Shown here: one piece after another, positions 7,113-15,800 of the stretch | Position numbering within the stretch: the stretch's first letter is position 1 | How the letters are laid out: the number at the start of each line of letters is the position of its first letter | Assembly (NCBI RefSeq): GCF_011752975.1 | Contig: NZ_VWWP01000013.1 | Span: 1 to 64,000, forward strand | Origin: Chryseobacterium sp. Tr-659 | GTDB lineage: Bacteria; Bacteroidota; Bacteroidia; Flavobacteriales; Weeksellaceae | Length of the DNA: 64,000 nucleotides | Direction of reading: 5' to 3' | The notes under the pieces: model-generated | Seen by the model: only the letters and a program-made list of their open reading frames with translations | What the model was told of the DNA's origin: nothing | Database searches by the model: none | Position numbers and translations under genes: made by a program

Positions 7113-7988
7113 ATGAAACTCATTTTGACTACCCTCATTCTTTTATGTAATGTTATAAGCCTGTACGCCCAAGTTGGGAATGTTGGTATTAATACTACAG
7201 TACCTGGCTCAAAGCTTACTGTAAATGGTTCTTTTGCAGCGGCCTATGGGAGTATAACCTCTAATACCTATAGTATTGGAGAAAACGATTTTTACCTTTC
7301 CTGGTCTGGAACGGCTGCCGGTACAATGACACTGCCTAATTCTACCACAGGGTTAACCCGTACCGGAAGAACTTACTATATCAAAAACATTTCATCAACC
7401 AATACCCTCACCATTGATGCGGATGGAACAGAGTTGATAGATAATACCCAAACGGTCTCTATAATGCCTGGAGAATCTGCGCTGATTGTTAAAACAGATG
7501 TTAATACAGCCAGCGGATCTACTTATGAACTGGTCTTGCTGTCTAAATCTGATGGAAGTTATATTTATGCAGTCTCTTCTTCAGCAGCAGAAGTTCAGAA
7601 TCAGGGAGTTCTTACTACTGCAAATTTTGATTCTATAGATTTTAGTACAAATGGTGGAGGAGATTTTAATCTGACTACAGATACCTGGACATGTCCAAAA
7701 TCAGGGTACTATAAAATAGAATTTTTGGAAACTGGGTTTCATACTACTACCAATGTAGCAGCACATCGTTTGATGTCTATTCTTAAGAATGGAACATCCA
7801 TATCAGATCAGTATTATACAATGGTAATCTTATCCATTGCAGCTTCACAGAGGGCTTCAGGATATAATTCCGTAGTGGCCAATTTACAACAGGGAGATGC
7901 TATCAAGGGAAGCCTTGTGATGTGTTTTGGTTGTGGAGCAGCTTCAATGACCTCTTCAGTACGAAGAATGGTGATTACAAGGTTATAA
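7113..7988 (+). CDS. Secreted protein with C1q/TNF-like C-terminal domain
   Basis: 291 residues. Signal peptide MKLILTTLILLCNVISLYAQ, then VGNVGINTTVPGSKLTVNGS, a segment like those at the start of Bacteroidota adhesin or tail-fibre-like proteins. The middle (about 35-145) is a glycine/threonine-rich beta region. The C-terminal half (about 150-291) looks C1q-like: DTWTCPKSGYYKIEF, LKNGTSISDQYY and LQQGDAIKGSL are typical strand motifs. Three cysteines occur in the C-terminal domain (the pair FGCG plus TWTC). No type IX sorting tail is seen. It probably acts outside the cell as a binding or adhesive protein; no enzymatic role is suggested. It stands alone, convergent with the XRE gene through a shared hairpin terminator. 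Confidence 0.72.
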   Translation: MKLILTTLILLCNVISLYAQVGNVGINTTVPGSKLTVNGSFAAAYGSITSNTYSIGENDFYLSWSGTAAGTMTLPNSTTGLTRTGRTYYIKNISSTNTLTIDADGTELIDNTQTVSIMPGESALIVKTDVNTASGSTYELVLLSKSDGSYIYAVSSSAAEVQNQGVLTTANFDSIDFSTNGGGDFNLTTDTWTCPKSGYYKIEFLETGFHTTTNVAAHRLMSILKNGTSISDQYYTMVILSIAASQRASGYNSVVANLQQGDAIKGSLVMCFGCGAASMTSSVRRMVITRL

Positions 7989-8018
7989 AATTTCAGGATT
8001 TAGATTTTTAATAAAAGA

Positions 8019-8050
8019 AAATTCCCTGCAGCTATTGGTGCAGGGAATTT
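8019..8050. terminator. Bidirectional hairpin terminator
   Basis: Perfect 12-bp stem AAATTCCCTGCA / TGCAGGGAATTT with an 8-nt loop, between the convergent C1q-like and XRE genes. Confidence 0.85.
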
Positions 8051-8054
8051 CTAT

Positions 8055-8684
8055 TTATATACTGTTAGATTTTCTTTCTAAATTTTCAAGCCTTTCAAAA
8101 ATACTTGTAAAGATGTTTTTTCCCGTTATAGAAACGTATCCCATAATCTTATAAAGCTCCTGTTCATTTTTGTTTTTTCCTTTACAATCAGCAAGATATT
8201 GCAGATTCCCCTCTTTATATAATAATAAATTGGAAGAAGAGTCATTTTTAAGATCTGCTTTATTCAGAAAAAGAATATCCCCGGATTGATATTGTGGAAG
8301 AAGCTCAGTTTCCGGTGTAAACTCATAAACCAAATCTACAAATGCTAATATTTTTTGCAAAATGCTGGCGTTAGGATGATCATCCTTATAAATTACTTTT
8401 GATTCTTGACTATTCTGTATTGCTAATTCAGGAAATAGCATAAGTTGATCAATATCAGAAACGCTTGCTAACTGGTTTACCTGTAGGGTTTCTGTTAATA
8501 ATTTATCCAGATTCAGATTAAAGTGGCTGGCAACCTTTAGTATTGTTTCAATTTTAGGTTCCGCACGTCCTTCTTCATAAGAGCTTATTACTCCTCTGTT
8601 CAGATCAAATAAGTCAGCAAAGGCCTTTTGGCTCAGTCCTTTAACCTGTCTTATCTTCTTAATATTAGTTCCAAAGAAGCTCAT
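8055..8684 (-). CDS. XRE-family helix-turn-helix transcriptional regulator
   Basis: 209 residues from the ATG at 8684. The N-terminal HTH (about 5-60) shows IKKIRQVKGLSQKAFADLFD, then NRGVISSYEEGRAEPKIETI. The rest has segments like LexA/CI-type peptidase repressors (QYQSGDILFLNKADL, SITGKNIF) but the Ser/Lys dyad cannot be assigned with confidence. A TTG at 8705 would add seven residues but lies within the -7 promoter element, so the ATG is preferred. It is divergent from the PspA/flotillin operon, and an inverted repeat (TTGCAAATAT ... ATATTTGCAA) covers the promoters of both. The simplest reading is a repressor that controls itself and the stress operon. Confidence 0.82.
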   Translation of the reverse strand: MSFFGTNIKKIRQVKGLSQKAFADLFDLNRGVISSYEEGRAEPKIETILKVASHFNLNLDKLLTETLQVNQLASVSDIDQLMLFPELAIQNSQESKVIYKDDHPNASILQKILAFVDLVYEFTPETELLPQYQSGDILFLNKADLKNDSSSNLLLYKEGNLQYLADCKGKNKNEQELYKIMGYVSITGKNIFTSIFERLENLERKSNSI

Positions 8685-8699
8685 CTTGTCTAATCTTTT

Positions 8700-8748
8700 T
8701 TGCAAATATAGAGAATATTAAATAAATGATTGCTAAAAATATTTGCAA
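8700..8748. promoter_or_regulatory. Divergent operator: inverted repeat over XRE and psp-operon promoters
   Basis: TTGCAAATAT (8700-8709) and ATATTTGCAA (8739-8748) are perfect inverted arms with centres 39 bp apart. The left arm overlaps the -7 element of the XRE gene (minus-strand TATATTTG, 8703-8710). The right arm overlaps a candidate -33 element (TTTG, 8742-8745) of the stress operon. Confidence 0.65.
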
Positions 8749-8772
8749 TTTGAAAATTTTATGTTATATTTG
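8742..8772 (+). promoter_or_regulatory. Promoter of the PspA-flotillin-AAA operon
   Basis: TTTG (8742-8745), a 19-bp spacer and a perfect -7 element TATATTTG (8765-8772), 33 bp upstream of the first ATG at 8806. Confidence 0.68.
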
Positions 8773-8805
8773 TGTAGATGAAATTTGAACACAAAACTAG
8801 CCATC

Positions 8806-9201
8806 ATGAGAAATCAAATATTTAGAACGGTCAAAGAGTGGTTGTTAGATTATGAGTTTACAATCACTTTAGAAGATGAGGCTCAGAGAATCTTAATTAT
8901 TGAAAAAGAATCTAACGGGATAAAAAATATGATCCTTATTATATCAGATTCAATTCTGATTATGGAACAGTTTCTTTTTGAAATCAAAAACCCAACCGAA
9001 CATACCTTCCGAAAACTGCTTCAGAAAAACAGAGATATCGTTCACGGAGCCTTTGTTCTTGATAGTTCAGGAAAAAGAGTGATTTTCAGAGATACCCTTC
9101 CTACGGATAACATGGCCCAAAATGAAGTGATGGCATCCATTAACTCACTTGGAATTCTGGTGGGAGAATTTACCAACGAAATGCTTGAAATGAGTAAGTA
9201 A
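8806..9201 (+). CDS. YbjN/CesT-like small chaperone-fold protein of the stress operon
   Basis: 131 residues from ATG 8806; a TTG 21 bp upstream would add seven residues. The pattern of an N-terminal helix (MRNQIFRTVKEWLLDYEF), a beta-rich centre and a C-terminal helix resembles YbjN or type III secretion chaperone folds; the match is by shape and context, not by a diagnostic motif. It heads the operon containing pspA, a YqiJ-like gene, a flotillin gene and a giant AAA ATPase, with 19 bp to pspA. In enterobacteria a small DUF2170 protein (YjfI) occupies the same place next to a PspA paralogue (YjfJ), so it may be a PspA partner. Acidic overall, no signal peptide, probably cytosolic. Confidence 0.62.
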   Translation: MRNQIFRTVKEWLLDYEFTITLEDEAQRILIIEKESNGIKNMILIISDSILIMEQFLFEIKNPTEHTFRKLLQKNRDIVHGAFVLDSSGKRVIFRDTLPTDNMAQNEVMASINSLGILVGEFTNEMLEMSK

Positions 9202-9220
9202 TTTACAAAAGATATTTAAA

Positions 9221-9922
9221 ATGAACATTTTTAAAAGATTATTAACTATTGGAAAAGCGGAGATTCATTCAGTGATCGACAGCTTTGAAGATCCCATCAA
9301 TATAACGGAGCAGGGAATCCGCGACATGAAGGAACAGCTGGGGAAAAGTATTGAAGCGCTGGCTCAATTAAAAGCTTTAGCTATTCGTAAAAAGAACGAG
9401 GCTGAAACTGAAGAACAGGCTGCTAAAGATTATTATAATAAAGCGATTGTGATAGTTCAGAAAGCAGAAAAGGGAGATGTAGGGACAGCAGAAGCAGACC
9501 GTCTGGCCAAAGAAGCACTGAAAAGGCAAACCTCTTCACAGGAAAAAGCAGCAGATCATCAGAAAGAGCATGAAAAACTGCACTCTGAATGTGAAAAACT
9601 CCAGGGAAACATTAACCATTTGAAATCAAGTATTGCCAAATGGGAAAATGAACTGAAAACCCTGAAAGCAAGAGTACAGGTGAGCGAAGCAACGAAAGAT
9701 ATCAATCAGAAAATGACACAAATGGATACCGGAAGTACTGTAAGCATGCTGGAAAAGCTTAAGGACCGGGTTGTACAGCAGGAAGCATTGGCAGATGCGT
9801 ATGCTGATCTGTCAAAATCAGAGAAAACGATTGATGAAGAAATTGATGCGATGGTCAATAACAAAGATTCGGAAGCGGAAGCAGCTTTAAACAGATTAAA
9901 AGAAACACTTAAAAAAGGCTAA
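9221..9922 (+). CDS. pspA: PspA/IM30 family membrane-remodelling protein
   Basis: 233 residues. Starts MNIFKRLLTIGKAEIHSVIDSFEDP, the amphipathic N-terminus of PspA/IM30/Vipp1 proteins, followed by continuous coiled coil (about 25-200) rich in Lys, Glu and Ala. Family members assemble ESCRT-III-like rods or rings on the inner membrane and protect it after envelope damage. The usual transcription partner PspF is absent; control by the upstream XRE protein is inferred. The next gene starts 3 bp after the stop, so it is translationally linked with the YqiJ-like gene. Confidence 0.88.
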   Translation: MNIFKRLLTIGKAEIHSVIDSFEDPINITEQGIRDMKEQLGKSIEALAQLKALAIRKKNEAETEEQAAKDYYNKAIVIVQKAEKGDVGTAEADRLAKEALKRQTSSQEKAADHQKEHEKLHSECEKLQGNINHLKSSIAKWENELKTLKARVQVSEATKDINQKMTQMDTGSTVSMLEKLKDRVVQQEALADAYADLSKSEKTIDEEIDAMVNNKDSEAEAALNRLKETLKKG

Positions 9923-9925
9923 TCT

Positions 9926-10582
9926 ATGACCTTTCAGGAATTTTTAAACATAGCATTTTCTCCGGTGAATACAGTTCTGAGTGTCCTGTTAGGGCTTTCG
10001 GTAATCTATTGGCTGTTTACCATACTTACCGGTTTGGATATTGATGTGGGAATTCATTCCGACCTGGACGCAGGAGCTGATCTTGACACACCGGACGGTC
10101 ATTTTCATGCTCCGGATCATGATCCCACCGCATGGATGCATTTCCTGAAGTTCCTGAATCTGGATATTGTTCCGGTAACCTATTTTCTTACCTTATCACT
10201 TCTTATTACCTGGCTGGGATCCTTTTATCTGAATTATTTTATTCCATTACCTGTTTGGGCTGGAATCCTGATCTTATTTCCTCTGATGATCATAGGAATG
10301 TTGCTTACTAAAATGCTTCTGAAGCCTTTAAATCCTTTTTTTAGAGAAATCAACCATAAAGGAGAAATGTCGTACGCATTTTTAGGAAGAGAAGGCCGTT
10401 TAAAATCAAGCATACAGGCTGATAAAATAGGAATGATGGAAGTTTTTATCGGAAGCGACCCTATGACACTGATGGTGAGAAGCAAAGACGGAAGCAAACT
10501 GGAACACGGAACCCATGTCATGATTGTAGATGAAGAACCGGATAAAAGAATTTATTATGTACAGAGATCAATGAGATATTAA
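9926..10582 (+). CDS. YqiJ-like (NfeD-related) membrane protein with OB fold
   Basis: 218 residues. Three hydrophobic segments: about 14-36 (VNTVLSVLLGLSVIYWLFTI), 80-100 (VPVTYFLTLSLLITWLGSFY) and 108-128 (LPVWAGILILFPLMIIGMLL). The loop after the first is rich in Asp and His (DLDAGADLDTPDGHFHAPDHD). The C-terminal about 75 residues (MSYAFLGREGRLKSS onward) form the OB-like domain found in YqiJ and NfeD proteins, which pair with flotillin/SPFH proteins. It lies between pspA and the flotillin gene, the arrangement expected for a membrane microdomain module. The acidic-histidine loop could bind metal; that is inference. Confidence 0.78.
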   Translation: MTFQEFLNIAFSPVNTVLSVLLGLSVIYWLFTILTGLDIDVGIHSDLDAGADLDTPDGHFHAPDHDPTAWMHFLKFLNLDIVPVTYFLTLSLLITWLGSFYLNYFIPLPVWAGILILFPLMIIGMLLTKMLLKPLNPFFREINHKGEMSYAFLGREGRLKSSIQADKIGMMEVFIGSDPMTLMVRSKDGSKLEHGTHVMIVDEEPDKRIYYVQRSMRY

Positions 10583-10602
10583 AAAAACGAAAACTAATAA
10601 CC

Positions 10603-10665
10603 ATGTTAACTCTTTTTTTGATCATGCTGAACTATATCATGGAGATTCTTCTCCGGTTTTTTTAA
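10603..10665 (+). CDS. Possible 20-residue hydrophobic micropeptide
   Basis: An ATG frame reads MLTLFLIMLNYIMEILLRFF and stops, lying between the YqiJ-like and flotillin genes. It is long enough for one membrane helix. No recognisable homologue; a GGAGA/TCTCC hairpin lies within its 3' part. It may be a real small membrane peptide, a leader peptide, or chance in AT-rich DNA. Confidence 0.25.
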   Translation: MLTLFLIMLNYIMEILLRFF

Positions 10666-10706
10666 ACAAAAAAACACATTTATATATTCAATAAACTTAT
10701 AAAACT

Positions 10707-12728
10707 ATGAACTTACCTTTAATTGCAGGAATTATAATTGTTGCGGTAGCATCAATCGGATTGATATTCTGGATTTTATCCATGTATAAGAAGACCGTTC
10801 AGGGAATTGTCATCTTAAGAACTGGATACGGCGGCACGAAAGTTTTCTTCAATGCCGGAATTGTAATTCCCATTATCCATCGTATGGAATCTATGGACAT
10901 CTCTGTAAAAAAGCTGGAAATATCAAGAGAAGGAAAAGCCGGACTGATCTGTAAAGATAATATGAGAGCAGATATTCAGGTGGCATTCTTTATTCGTGTC
11001 AACAAATCCGTAGATGATATCGTTAACGTTGCCCAAACCATAGGATGTCAGAGAGCTTCTGATGCCCAAACCCTAAGAGAGCTTTTCGAAGCGAAATTCT
11101 CAGAAGCCCTTAAAACTGTAGGAAAGAAGTTTGATTTTACAGAATTATACGAAGCCAGAAGTGAATTCCGCCAGGAAATCCTTGATATCATTGGAACAGA
11201 TCTGAACGGATATGTATTGGACGACTGTGCTATAGACTACCTTGAACAGACTTCAATCGATAAATTAGATAAAGATAATATCCTTGATTCTGAGGGGATT
11301 AAAAAGATCACAGAACTTACCGCTACACAAAATATTAAAGCCAATCAGGTTCGTCGTGATGAAGAAAAGACCATTACCAAGCAGAACGTAGAAGCCCGTG
11401 AAGCCATTCTGGAACTTGAAAAGCAATTGGCAGAAAAACAAGAATCTCAAAAAAGAGAAGTAGCTAATATCAAAGCACGCGAAAATGCTGAAATTTTAAA
11501 AGTTGAAGAAGAAGAACGTCTCAGATATGAAACGGTACGCATTGCTACAGAAGAAAAACTACAGATTGCAGAAGAAAATAAACTCCGTCAGGTTGTTATT
11601 GCAGCAAAAAATAAAGAACGTGCAGATCTGGTAGAAACAGAAAGAGTGTTAAAAGATAAAGCACTAGAGGCAACAGAAAGAGAAAGAATTGTTTCCCTTG
11701 CACAGATTGAAAAGGAAAAAGCAATAGAACTAGAGAAGAAAAGTATTCAGGATGCGATCCGTGAGCGTTTAACAATGGAAAAAACGGTTGTGGAAGAACA
11801 GCAGGGAATCAAAGATCTCGAAGCCTTCAAAACTGCAGAAAGAAACAAGCAGGTAGAAATTACCGTGGCCACTCAGGAAGCAGAGAAAAAGCTGATTGAA
11901 GAAACCAGAGCTGCAGAAGCCCGTAGATTGGCTGCAGAAAAAGATGCACAGAAATATGTAATCGAAGCGCAGGCAAAAAGAGATGCTGCAGAAAAAGAAG
12001 CAGAAGCCCGTAAGATCATCGCTGATGCAAAAGCAAAAGAAGAAGCTACTGTAGGATTATCAGAAGCTCAGGTAATGCATGCAAAAGCAGATGCTGCAGA
12101 AAGACAGGGTATTGTAGAAGCCATTGTTATCGAGAAAAAAGCAGACGCTACCAAGAGAGAAGGAATTGCCCAGGCCGAAGTTATCAAAGAAAAAGCATTG
12201 GCCGAAGCAGCAGGAATCACTGAAAAAGCCGAAGCTATGAAAAAGCTGAACGACGCCGGAAAAGACCACGAAGAATTCCGTCTTCAATTGGCAAAAGAAA
12301 AAGATGTGGAGCTGGCTCAGATCGCTATTCAGAAAGATATTGCAGAAGCTCAGTCTATGGTATTGGCAGAAGCCTTCAAAACGGCAAAAATTGACATTGT
12401 AGGAGGAGATAACACCTTCTTTGATAACGTGATCCGTCAGGTTTCTGCAGGAAAAGGATTAGATAAATTCTTCAACCACAGTGAAAATGCTCAGATCGTA
12501 AGAGAAAACCTTTTAGGAGATGGAGAAAATATCATTGGGAGAGTAATGGGAATGGTAGATAAATACAAAATCTCATCAGATGATATCAAAAATATGAGTA
12601 TCGCTTCACTTATTTTCAAGCTGAACGGACTCGCCAATCAGCAGGAAAAAGGGATACTGGAAAGAGCTCTTGATATGGCCAGACATCTGGGAGTGGAAAA
12701 TAAACCGGTCAATAACAACCACATTTAA
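10707..12728 (+). CDS. Flotillin / YqiK-type SPFH-domain membrane scaffold protein
   Basis: 673 residues. One N-terminal transmembrane helix (about 4-27, LIAGIIIVAVASIGLIFWIL), an SPFH/Band-7 domain (about 30-190) and a very long Ala/Glu/Lys-rich coiled coil (about 200-560) with the repeated AEA and EKA patterns of flotillins. The C-terminal 100 residues are globular (VGGDNTFFDNVIRQVSAGKG). Flotillins oligomerise at the inner membrane and organise microdomains; YqiJ-type proteins are usual partners. It is operonic with pspA and the AAA ATPase. A 10-bp-stem hairpin separates it from the next gene. The longer-than-usual C-terminus may contact the ATPase; that is inference. Confidence 0.88.
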   Translation: MNLPLIAGIIIVAVASIGLIFWILSMYKKTVQGIVILRTGYGGTKVFFNAGIVIPIIHRMESMDISVKKLEISREGKAGLICKDNMRADIQVAFFIRVNKSVDDIVNVAQTIGCQRASDAQTLRELFEAKFSEALKTVGKKFDFTELYEARSEFRQEILDIIGTDLNGYVLDDCAIDYLEQTSIDKLDKDNILDSEGIKKITELTATQNIKANQVRRDEEKTITKQNVEAREAILELEKQLAEKQESQKREVANIKARENAEILKVEEEERLRYETVRIATEEKLQIAEENKLRQVVIAAKNKERADLVETERVLKDKALEATERERIVSLAQIEKEKAIELEKKSIQDAIRERLTMEKTVVEEQQGIKDLEAFKTAERNKQVEITVATQEAEKKLIEETRAAEARRLAAEKDAQKYVIEAQAKRDAAEKEAEARKIIADAKAKEEATVGLSEAQVMHAKADAAERQGIVEAIVIEKKADATKREGIAQAEVIKEKALAEAAGITEKAEAMKKLNDAGKDHEEFRLQLAKEKDVELAQIAIQKDIAEAQSMVLAEAFKTAKIDIVGGDNTFFDNVIRQVSAGKGLDKFFNHSENAQIVRENLLGDGENIIGRVMGMVDKYKISSDDIKNMSIASLIFKLNGLANQQEKGILERALDMARHLGVENKPVNNNHI

Positions 12729-12764
12729 TTCAATATCGAATTAAACAACGTATTCAATGCTATC

Positions 12765-12797
12765 AAACCTTACAAGTTTCCAAAACCTGTAAGGTTT
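12765..12797 (+). terminator. Intra-operon hairpin (attenuator-like)
   Basis: AAACCTTACA (12765-12774) pairs perfectly with TGTAAGGTTT (12788-12797) over a 13-nt loop, with no strong T run. It lies between the flotillin and ATPase genes and could lower downstream expression or stabilise the upstream mRNA. Confidence 0.5.
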
Positions 12798-12842
12798 AAA
12801 ATCAGGCATTATAGCAAAGTCATGACTACCTAAATAAAAACG

Positions 12843-15800
12843 ATGTCAGAACAACTTAATTCCGGGACCTACGAAATTATTCAGAACCGATTGAATGAGC
12901 AGAAAAACGATCTCATTCAAAGGCTTCAGCAGCTGAATGAAAGCCGTAAAAATATATTTGGCGGCGTAGATTTTTCCCTTATTGCCAACGAAAGGATATC
13001 TACCGATCACAGCTGTATCGCCAAAGATATCTATTCTTTGGGGAATCATCTGATCTTTGGTTCCAATGCTCATTTAGGCTTACAGACTGAAATTAATATT
13101 TCGGATGTATTTTCAATATACAAGATCAATAACAATCGATTTGAACCTCAGGACTATACCCTGATCAATGATGAGGGTTTTATTGATGAATTTAAAAACC
13201 TGTACAAATACTACAGAAATACGTTTTTTGCCAGATTTACCTTCACGGAAAACTATTTGTACATGGTTTTCCAGCTTTCTGAAAGTACAACTGATATCAA
13301 AGCTTTCAAATGGCTTATTAAAGATAATGGGCTTATTTATATAGATTCCAGGAGTGCTTCCGAAACATCTTATCCTCAACAGCATGGTTTTGTATGGACA
13401 AAAGCAACGAGAGATATGCAGAGATCCGGAAAACATCCTCATATTTCCCTCGCAGATAAAGTTTTTGTAGAAAGTATTGGTGGAGATATCACGATCAAAG
13501 TAGAAGATAATACCGATACGGGAAAAGGAATTTATTCCGAAGATGTGATTCATAAAGATCAAAATCTGGATGATGCCGAGATCTATTTTTGTGATCTGGA
13601 TAATCTTGTTGTGTTTAAAATTAAACCTTATCAGGAAACTGAACGTTATTTTATTTACAATCATAAAGAAAAGACTGTTTCCAGAGCAGATGCCCTTAAA
13701 TATTCAGGATTACTGCTTCCGGAAAACCAGGGAGTACTGTTTTCCAACGGATATGCACTCCAGACGGGAGGGTTAAAAGTTATTTCCCAGGATCAGAACA
13801 GATTGTATTATCTAAAGACCATTACAGAACCCAATGGTGAAAACTTTTTGTATGTTTTCTATGATGATAAAACAAATAATTATCAATTGATTTCCTACAA
13901 TATCATCACCCAAACCATTGAAACACCAATCCGCTGCAGTGGATTTACTTTCCTGAATGACGGAAAACTGATTTACCTCCGTGAAAGTATAGAAACTACA
14001 AAAAATCATCTTGCCCAGATCTGGCAGACCCCATTTTCCAAAGAAGTATTGCCAAATGCCGAAAAAGCAGACAGCTTAATTTACAAAATAGGAAATAAAG
14101 ATATTGTAAGAGTAATGGCAGAAAGCCAGGAGCTCATTACGCTTCTTAATAAAAAAGATTCTTACAGTGGATTGTACAATGATATTGTAAAGCTTTCCAC
14201 CTTCATTCTGGATACCTATTATTTTCTTGGTGAGGAGGAAGTTGAAAAGTTGGATCAGCCATTGAAGGAAATCCGGGGAATTGCCCATTCTGCAATCAAT
14301 GAATATGAAAAAGTAGTAGAACAGAGAAAAAAGACAGAAGAAGCTTTAGAAAAGATAAAGCATTCCTGTGATAAAATTTTAGATGATACCAAAAGACTTC
14401 ACTATTCCCAGCTTTCGGAATATATTGACGCACTCTCGCAAATAAGAGCATTAAGAGGTGAAATTACGGGAGCCCGAGATCTTAAATATGCAGATACTGC
14501 TTTACTTGATTCACTTGAAAAAGCCTTGGCAGAGCGTTACACCGAGCTTTCAAACGCCTGTGTGGATTTTCTGCTTCAGGAAGGAGCTTTGCTGCCGTAT
14601 GAAGACAAAGCACAAAAGATATCTGAAGATATTATTGCACTTCAAAAGGCTGTTGATGCAAAAGGAATTGATGAAAATATCAATATATTATCCGGGCAGT
14701 TGGAACTATTGGTGGATATTGTCAATAATCTTAAAATAGAAGATACTTCCCAATCTACCCAGATCATTGAAAATATCTCGCTGATCTTTGCCCGTCTGAA
14801 TCAGGAAAGGCTGGAACTCGGCAAAAGGAAAAGAGAAATTTCAGGAAAAGAACTGGCTTCAGACTTTCAGGCACAGATCACTTTATTTGATCAGTCTGTT
14901 ATTAATTTCCTGGAACTTTCCCAAACTCCCGAGAAGTGTGATGAATATCTCACTAAACTTTCCATTCAACTGGAAGAAATGGAAACAAAATTTATCGATT
15001 TTGAAGAATTTATCCAGCAAATAGGAACCAAAAGGGAAGAAGTTTATGGGCACTTCCAGAATAAAAGAGTACAGCTTACCGAAGCGAGAAACAAAAGAAC
15101 ACAGAATCTTTTTGATGCCGCCCAAAGAATCCTGAAGTCTGTACAGACAAAGGCCGAATCCTTTGATTCTGAAAATGAGATCAACGGGTATTTTGCGGCA
15201 GATCTGATGGTAGAAAAAATGAAGGATCTTTCGAGGCAGCTTGCAGAATTGGAAGATTCGGCAAAATCAGAAGAGATTCAGACACTACTAAAAACCTCTC
15301 AACAGGAGGCCGTCAGAAAACTTAAAGATAAAAAAGAGATCTATGCAGACGGTGAAAGCGTCATTGCTTTGGGAGATTATAAATTTGCAGTCAACCGGCA
15401 AAAATTGGATCTTACTCTGGTACTAAGAAATGCACAGTATTATTATCATCTTACCGGAACAAGCTTTTATGAACCGTTGAGCTTTAATACAGCAGATGAA
15501 TTCAAAGAAGTCTGGAATCAGGAATTCGTCTCGGAAAACAGCCAGGTAAAAAGATTCGAATACCTTGCCTGGAACGTATTTTCAGTACATAAAGAAATTG
15601 CAACGGAGCTACAGAATGAAACTTCTGTACAGCAGTTTACAACAGAACACTTTGGAGAAGGTTTGGTAAAAGGAATCCACGATAAAGATGCACAGCATAT
15701 TGTGACCAGACTACAGCAAATACATAATGAGCTGGGATTGATGAGGTTTACTGCACAAGAAAGAGCACTGGCACAGATATTTTGGTTTTTCCTCGAAAAA

